Positions 58,353 through 64,000 of a stretch of 64,000 bases of DNA are shown piece after piece. The stretch's first letter is position 1, and every line of letters begins with the position of its first letter. This DNA comes from Gammaproteobacteria bacterium (GTDB lineage: Bacteria; Pseudomonadota; Gammaproteobacteria; GRL18): NCBI GenBank assembly GCA_016744375.1, contig JADGEM010000010.1:18609-82608 (forward strand). The letters are read 5' to 3'. Position numbers and translations under genes: made by a program. The notes under the pieces are model-generated. The model worked only from the letters and a program-made list of their open reading frames with translations, was not told where the DNA came from and did no database searches.

Positions 58353-59546
58353 TTGCACTGTAGTGATGAAATCACTTCCATTGCCCATGGCAGTAAAAAA
58401 GGAGATTGTTTTATCAACAACTCTACCCGCTGTTTTTTAAATCTTATTACGACACCTCTTGCCTCTATTTTTGGCAGTGGTTTTCTGATTATAATTCCGA
58501 TCCTTGCCAGTGTTGCCGGTCAATATTCAATCTTTGCTATGATGGCTATCTGTTTATTAGCCTACTCGGTCGGTGGTGTTATTCGATTTAATATCCAACA
58601 TGTCGAGCCATTACTTAAACATAATCCTTCAAAAAGCACATTCATTTTTGAACGTTCTTCTGATATCGCCATTATTTTAGCTTATATCATTTCAGTGTGT
58701 CTTTATCTGCATATTATGTCTGCATTTGTTTTAAGTGATATACACATGGATTCCAGCTCTCATGAGGATATTTTAACTACTATAACCATCGTTGTAATTA
58801 CTCTGTTTGGTTTTACTAAAGGCTTAAAACAGCTTGAATTTCTAGAACAATGGGCATTATTCATTACTTTTTTGATCATTTTTTCATTAATAATTGGTTT
58901 CACTCTATATGATTTACAAATTCTACAAGCTAAAAATCTGACATTTCCTGAGCCTGTCAAACATTCTTATTGGGAGAGCCTCACCATTATTGCCGGCACC
59001 TTAATTGTCGTTCAGGGATTTGAAACCACTCGCTACCTCGGCAATAAATATCAAAGCAAGAATCGCATTAAGGCATCTCGTTGGGCCCAAATCATTGCCA
59101 CGGCCGTGTATCTGTCTTTTGTCGCCTTAGCACTGCCCATTTTACATGAACTCAACGATCAATATGATGATAACAGCCTCATTGCCCTGACGCTGGTTGT
59201 TTCACCATTATTAGTCTTACCACTAATAATTGCCGCCACTTTGAGCCAATTTTCTGCAGCCGTTGCTGACATGCTGGCTGCCTCAGGCAATCTGGAGGAA
59301 ATTTCACATGAAAAGGTGAAAGAAAAATGGGCTTATCTTTTGATTGGGGTAACAAGCATTATTCTAACCTGGAGTGCTGATACCTTTGAACTGGTTTCTC
59401 TGGCCTCAAGAGCCTTTGCACTTTATTACATGCTGCAATGCTTTGTTGCTTTTTCAGTCAGCCAGTCATTGAATCACAAATTATTACTGATAATACTATC
59501 GATTATTCTTGGCTTTATCACAATTTTTGCTATCCCCGCCAGTTAA
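58353..59546 (+). CDS. APC-like multi-TM transporter
   Basis: About 10 TM helices; LASIFGSGFLIIIPIL N-terminal motif. Confidence 0.65.
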   Translation: MHCSDEITSIAHGSKKGDCFINNSTRCFLNLITTPLASIFGSGFLIIIPILASVAGQYSIFAMMAICLLAYSVGGVIRFNIQHVEPLLKHNPSKSTFIFERSSDIAIILAYIISVCLYLHIMSAFVLSDIHMDSSSHEDILTTITIVVITLFGFTKGLKQLEFLEQWALFITFLIIFSLIIGFTLYDLQILQAKNLTFPEPVKHSYWESLTIIAGTLIVVQGFETTRYLGNKYQSKNRIKASRWAQIIATAVYLSFVALALPILHELNDQYDDNSLIALTLVVSPLLVLPLIIAATLSQFSAAVADMLAASGNLEEISHEKVKEKWAYLLIGVTSIILTWSADTFELVSLASRAFALYYMLQCFVAFSVSQSLNHKLLLIILSIILGFITIFAIPAS

Positions 59547-59732
59547 TATTCCTAAACCTATTCCAGCAAAATAGTTGAACCAATGCCAAAGGAATAATTA
59601 TTAAAAGCTATTTTCTGGTTGAGATAATATAAACATTGATTTTTGCTCTGAAACTTGACCCATCCTTGACCCAAAGCAGAAAAGGCAAGCTGGATAATAG
59701 TGACTATTTTATGAAAGTGTTGCTGTTGTATA

Positions 59733-59810
59733 TGGTGCCCAGGAGAGGACTTGAACCTCCACGCCCCGAAGAGCACTAGCACCTGAAGCTAGCGTGTCTA
59801 CCCATTTCAC
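59733..59810 (-). pseudogene. 5'-truncated tRNA-Leu (CAG anticodon), likely att-site remnant
   Basis: Minus strand: GGTAGACACGCTAGCTTCAGGTGCTAGTG...GGTTCAAGTCCTCTCCTGGGCACCA; no matching GCCCAGG 5' acceptor strand. Confidence 0.75.
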
Positions 59811-59976
59811 ACTGTAACAAACAATAACATTGAACCCACCTAAAACACATGCTACCATTGGCTTGTAGTGACTTGTTACACCCTGTTGTATAACAAGCCA
59901 AAACACAGAAAAACACCCTAAAGGTTGACTGAGGGTTGACTAGAATTTTCTAGTCAACCGAACCAGAGGCGATATC

Positions 59977-61248
59977 ATGGAAAAAATTAAAAAGTTTACT
60001 GATGCTATGGTCAAGAACCTGAAGCCATCTGAGAAGCTCTTAGAGTACACAGAAGGAGGTGGTTTTTGTTTGAGAATTACACCTGCAGGTAAAAAAGCAT
60101 GGGTTTACACATATAAGTTTGATGGTAAGTCAAAAAGGTTCACTGTTGGTTATTATCCAGCTCTTTCTGTTGCTGAAGCAAGGAAAGAAGTTGGTGATGC
60201 TGCACTATTAAAAGATAAGAATATTGACCCAATACAAGCTAAGAAAGATGAAGAAGCCAGAATCAAGGCTGAACAGCTAAGGGAAATACAAACAGTTGAA
60301 TGGTTAGTTAATGATTTCTATGACCGTTATGTTTTGATAAACAGAAATGCTCCTATACAGATCAAACAACAGAAAGATGCTGATATTATTCCTTTGCTGG
60401 GTAAGCTGAAGATTGAAGATGTTACCACCCGACAGATCACCCTTGCATTGGAAAAGATAGTTGATAGAGGCTCCCCTGTTCACGCAAATAAAGTATTGAG
60501 AACCATCAAGCAGATGTTTAATTATGCCGTGAGCAAGGGACTGATTAAGCATAACCCAGCCATTGCCATAGAAACCAAAAGCATTGGTGGCATAGAAATC
60601 CCTAGAGACAGATGTTTAAGCTATGAAGAAATCAAAGCTCTTTGGGCATATCTTGATGATAGAACTGAACATAATATTCACCCTGCAACAATTGCTGGTC
60701 TGAAAGTATTATTGCTCACTGGTGTTAGAACTGGCTCATTGATCAAGGCTGAATGGAAGGAAATAGATTTTGATAATAATTTATGGACTATTCCACCAGA
60801 GCATTTAAAGCTGAAGAAAACAGAAGTACGGAAACCCCATAAGGTCCATTTGTCTGACTTTACTAAAGACCTGTTTAAAGAACTGAAAGAGTTATCAGGC
60901 TGCAGTCATGTCATACCATCAAGGGATAGCACTGAAAGCGATTCTAAGCCAGCCAATGGTAAGCTATTCAGCAGAGTGATTAATCGTTCCAGGGGAAACA
61001 TTAAAGGAATTGAAGAAAACTTCAATGCTCATGACTTCAGAACGACTTTCAGTACTTCTATGGCTGATATGGGTATTGCCCCTCATGTTACTGAATTGGC
61101 TTTAGGACATAAGCTGCCTAAGATCATGGCCACCTATAACAAACATGAATATCTGGATGAGAGAAGAGATGCACTTGAACAGTGGTCAGATAAAATTGAA
61201 ATGCTGGCAACCAATAATAATGTAGTAGTTTTAAACACCAATGGATAA
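59977..61248 (+). CDS. Tyrosine recombinase/integrase, P4 type (DUF4102 N-terminus)
   Basis: GFCLRITPAGKKAWVYTYKFDGKSKRFTVGYYPALSVAEARK; TGVRTGSL; HDFRTTFST; ALGHKLPKIMATYNKHEY. Confidence 0.95.
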   Translation: MEKIKKFTDAMVKNLKPSEKLLEYTEGGGFCLRITPAGKKAWVYTYKFDGKSKRFTVGYYPALSVAEARKEVGDAALLKDKNIDPIQAKKDEEARIKAEQLREIQTVEWLVNDFYDRYVLINRNAPIQIKQQKDADIIPLLGKLKIEDVTTRQITLALEKIVDRGSPVHANKVLRTIKQMFNYAVSKGLIKHNPAIAIETKSIGGIEIPRDRCLSYEEIKALWAYLDDRTEHNIHPATIAGLKVLLLTGVRTGSLIKAEWKEIDFDNNLWTIPPEHLKLKKTEVRKPHKVHLSDFTKDLFKELKELSGCSHVIPSRDSTESDSKPANGKLFSRVINRSRGNIKGIEENFNAHDFRTTFSTSMADMGIAPHVTELALGHKLPKIMATYNKHEYLDERRDALEQWSDKIEMLATNNNVVVLNTNG

Positions 61249-61276
61249 CTATACCCAAATAGAGTACACTTAAAAG

Positions 61277-61609
61277 ATGAAAGCTGTTTTTGTTGAAACC
61301 AAGTTATTTGAAAAGTTAAGACCTGATTATCTGAATGATGAGTCATATCATGAATTTCAGTCAGTTTTAATGGAGACCCCGAAATCTGGCGCAGTCATTC
61401 AAGGCACTGGTGGTATTCGTAAAATACGCTGGGCAGCCAAAGGCAAAGGAAAAAGAGGTGGAGTCAGGATTATTTATTACTGGCTGGACAAAAAAGAAAG
61501 GTTCTATCTTTTAACCTTGTATGCAAAAAATGAAGTCACAGATTTAACAGCAGATGAAAAACGAGCATTAAAACAGTTTGTAGAGGATTGGGAACATGAC
61601 CAAACGTAA
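61277..61609 (+). CDS. RelE/HigB-type toxin
   Basis: GGIRKIRWAAKGKGKRGGVRIIYYWLDKKERFYLLTLYAKNEVTDLT. Confidence 0.9.
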   Translation: MKAVFVETKLFEKLRPDYLNDESYHEFQSVLMETPKSGAVIQGTGGIRKIRWAAKGKGKRGGVRIIYYWLDKKERFYLLTLYAKNEVTDLTADEKRALKQFVEDWEHDQT

Positions 61610-61907
61610 CCTATTTGAAGAACTCAATCAGGGTTTAACAGAAGCCAAAGAGCACGATCAGGGCAAAATGACCTTACGTACTCATAAAATTGATAAGCCC
61701 CATATTGAAATGACAGCTGAAAATATCCGTGAAATTCGAGAGCAATTTAATATGTCACGCGCCCTATTTGCTGGATACCTTCATATATCACCACGTACTT
61801 TAGAGAAGTGGGAGCAAGGATTAAGCAAACCAAACGATCAGGCCATAACTTTATTGAAGTTGACTGAAAAATATCCTGATACCATTGAACGATTACAGGC
61901 TATCTAA
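61596..61907 (+). CDS. HigA/NadS-type XRE antitoxin
   Basis: MSRALFAGYLHISPRTLEKWEQGLSKPNDQAITLLKL; overlaps the toxin gene. Confidence 0.9.
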   Translation: MTKRNLFEELNQGLTEAKEHDQGKMTLRTHKIDKPHIEMTAENIREIREQFNMSRALFAGYLHISPRTLEKWEQGLSKPNDQAITLLKLTEKYPDTIERLQAI

Positions 61908-61936
61908 ACTTTATATGCAAGGTTCTTCACTTCATT

Positions 61937-62003
61937 CTTACATATAAATATCCATATGTAAGTTTAATGGCTACATCCTTACATATAGAAACCCATGTGT
62001 AAG
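61937..62003. repeat. Two tandem imperfect 26-bp palindromes
   Basis: cttacatataaatatccatatgtaag and cttacatatagaaacccatgtgtaag, 41 bp start to start. Confidence 0.75.
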
Positions 62004-62407
62004 ATTAACCGAATTAGCCAGGCATAGGCCGTATACCGAAACTGGCAGCAATGTTGTAGCACTAGAAAAGAAAGTATAATAAAGTTTAACCAGCCTAGTT
62101 TTAGCGGATGAAAAGCGGAGTCATTAACTATGAAGATTCTCTAAAAAAAGTGTCCGGTTGGACTTGACCAGAACACTTCGGCTAAATTTAATAAACCAGC
62201 CTTGTGTTTAATAATAGGATTGTTAGTATGTAACATTAGAGAGTTTCCTTTTGTTTTGAAATAAAGATTCGACACCTTTATCAAAACGGGTAACTCTCTT
62301 CTTGTCAATCAGAAGTGTCAGATGAAGTCGGAACTAATACACATTACCCGCCTGGCTGGTTTCCTACCAAGTAATGAATAATCGCTTTAATGAGGTGCTT
62401 GTTATGT

Positions 62408-62851
62408 TAGTTTATTACAACGGCTGGGCTCGTTGAAAGTGGTTTGTGGGTATGTCCTTACACTGGACGAGTAACAAAAAATCCAACTGACTTAGATGTT
62501 GACCATCTCGTTGCTCTTGGGGAAATAGACGCAGCCGGAGGGAATAGCTGGCCAATTGAAAGACGGACAGCGTTTGCTAATGATCCAGATAATCTCATTT
62601 CTGTATATAAAGGCTCTAATCGCTCAAAAGGGGATAAAGATGCCTATCTCTGGCTTCCACCTAATATTGCTAACTGTACCTGGTATCTTGAAGAGAGAAG
62701 TCAGGTCTGGGAAAAATATAATATACAGATAGATAGTGATGAAAAATCATCAGTTGAATTTTTTCTTAATAAATGCCCAAAGCATGAAAAGGGAATTAAA
62801 CTGAATCGGGTTAGACGTTGGCTCGGAACATGGTTTGATGGACTATTCTGA
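62408..62851 (+). pseudogene. HNH (GmrSD-C/DUF1524-like) nuclease domain, probably 5'-truncated
   Basis: ESGLWVCPYTGRVTKNPTDLDVDHLVALGEIDAAGG ... FANDPDNLISVYKGSNRSKGD; only a TTG start listed, N-terminal part missing. Confidence 0.6.
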
Positions 62852-63167
62852 TAAAGCATAATCCAAATAGGCAGAACTCTTTAGATTTAACCTGTAACCA
62901 CCAAAGGTACGACCTAATATCGCAGTCTTTTGGGTGGTAAACTTTTAGAGGTTGGCCAAATTACGGGCTGACCTCATTAAAAGTTGTGCTAGGTGATCTT
63001 GAATCTGGGCTTACCTTAATTTTAAGGTCAATAATTAACTTGTCCAAAATAGGATTGTTGTTCTAAAATGGACAGGTTAAAACAATAAAAAACATTTCTT
63101 ATAAATAACCCTGTCTACTGAAATATAAAAATACAAATAATTGGACAATTAAAAACTTAAAAATACA

Positions 63168-63590
63168 ATGAAAAACAAGACCAGATTATCCATAACTGAA
63201 GCAATTGAACTATCAGGCATATCAAGAAGTCAATTCTATTCAAAGTATATAAACAAAGGGCGTATATCAAAATTGCGTGATGAAAATAATAAGGTTTATA
63301 TTGATCCTGCTGAACTATTCAGGGTGTTTCCAAACATTAAAATAGATGAGGATAATACAGACTGTTGTTCTGAAACAAACAAATTAGAACAAAAATGTAT
63401 GCTATTTGAGCAGAAAAATACATTCTTAAAAGAACAGATTGAACACTATAAATTGCTTGAACAACGAGGGTTTGAACGTGAAATAGGTCTACAATCGACT
63501 ATAAAGCACTATCAAAGATCACTGCCGAATCCAGATAAAGAACAGAAAAAAGATAAGAAAAAACATAAAAAGAAAAAAAAGAACAAGTAA
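63168..63590 (+). CDS. HTH protein with coiled coil, plasmid/mobile-element accessory type
   Basis: LSITEAIELSGISRSQFYSKYINKGRIS HTH; lysine-rich tail. Confidence 0.7.
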   Translation: MKNKTRLSITEAIELSGISRSQFYSKYINKGRISKLRDENNKVYIDPAELFRVFPNIKIDEDNTDCCSETNKLEQKCMLFEQKNTFLKEQIEHYKLLEQRGFEREIGLQSTIKHYQRSLPNPDKEQKKDKKKHKKKKKNK

Positions 63591-64000
63591 TAAGCTGACA
63601 AAGATATTTATCATTCATCCCACATAATTAGATTTAAGCAAGACACTGAAATGCAATATTTGAGTCTCGGTAGGTACTCCCAATATTGGATTAGTGAATA
63701 AATCAGAGGTAGTTTTTTTGAAATGAAGAAATAACTTTTTTACTAAATTATCAAAAATTTTAATTTATCTGGAGGGTGGTAATATTCCACCTAATTTAAC
63801 TTGCCCACTCTGGAAAACTTTACCACTCCTTTGCATCCTAGTTTTTCACTAAGCACCTATGTTTTGTTATTACTATAAAGGATAGTGTACAATTATTTGA
63901 ATAATTAGTCGACCCTGAAAAAAGATAAATTCCAGTGCTCTATAGATTACTGTACAATATTTATTGTTATTTTATCGTTCATAGTCCTATTTCTATAGGC

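Noticed and set aside
59709-59906. 65-aa ORF on the minus strand
   Set aside because: Spurious translation of the tRNA-Leu fragment (GVEVQVLSWAP pattern).
62890-62955. Integron attC-like site (accacc...gggtggt)
   Set aside because: Inverted repeat present, but no convincing RYYYAAC/GTTRRRY core boxes and no IntI gene.

Overview
AT-rich gammaproteobacterial chromosome segment. The left part (algR, algZ, argH, cyaA, cyaY) and the lptM-lysA pair at about 45 kb look like parts of a synteny block known from Pseudomonas-type genomes. About 32 kb of other genes sits between the divergent neighbours cyaY and lptM: soxYZ, an orphan histidine kinase, an NtrC-type two-component system, and a large cluster combining a phage-tail-like contractile injection system (CIS) with four caspase/CHAT-fold proteases. 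The CIS genes encode sheath, tube, LysM/tube adaptor, VgrG-like spike, PAAR-like tip, gp25, gpJ, gpI and a Pvc16-like protein. The proteases are a WD40-caspase, an SRPBCC-caspase, a TPR-CHAT protein and a caspase-NlpC/P60 protein. All four carry signal-peptide or lipoprotein-like N-termini. The cluster also has an HExxH peptidase, a TM-PASTA protein and several small envelope proteins. No AAA+ ATPase, tape measure, tail fibre or obvious toxin was seen in the CIS locus. I propose a membrane-anchored, caspase-coupled CIS as the main candidate for an undescribed system; function is inferred, not shown. The right part holds lysA, ychJ, an AraC regulator, a permease+CBS pair, a zinc-ribbon nuclease-like protein, a lapG-lapD-HD-GYP c-di-GMP module, and an integrative element next to a 5'-truncated tRNA-Leu, with tyrosine integrase, HigBA-like toxin-antitoxin, an HNH remnant and a plasmid-type HTH protein. 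No database search was run; family calls come from motif recognition in the translations.
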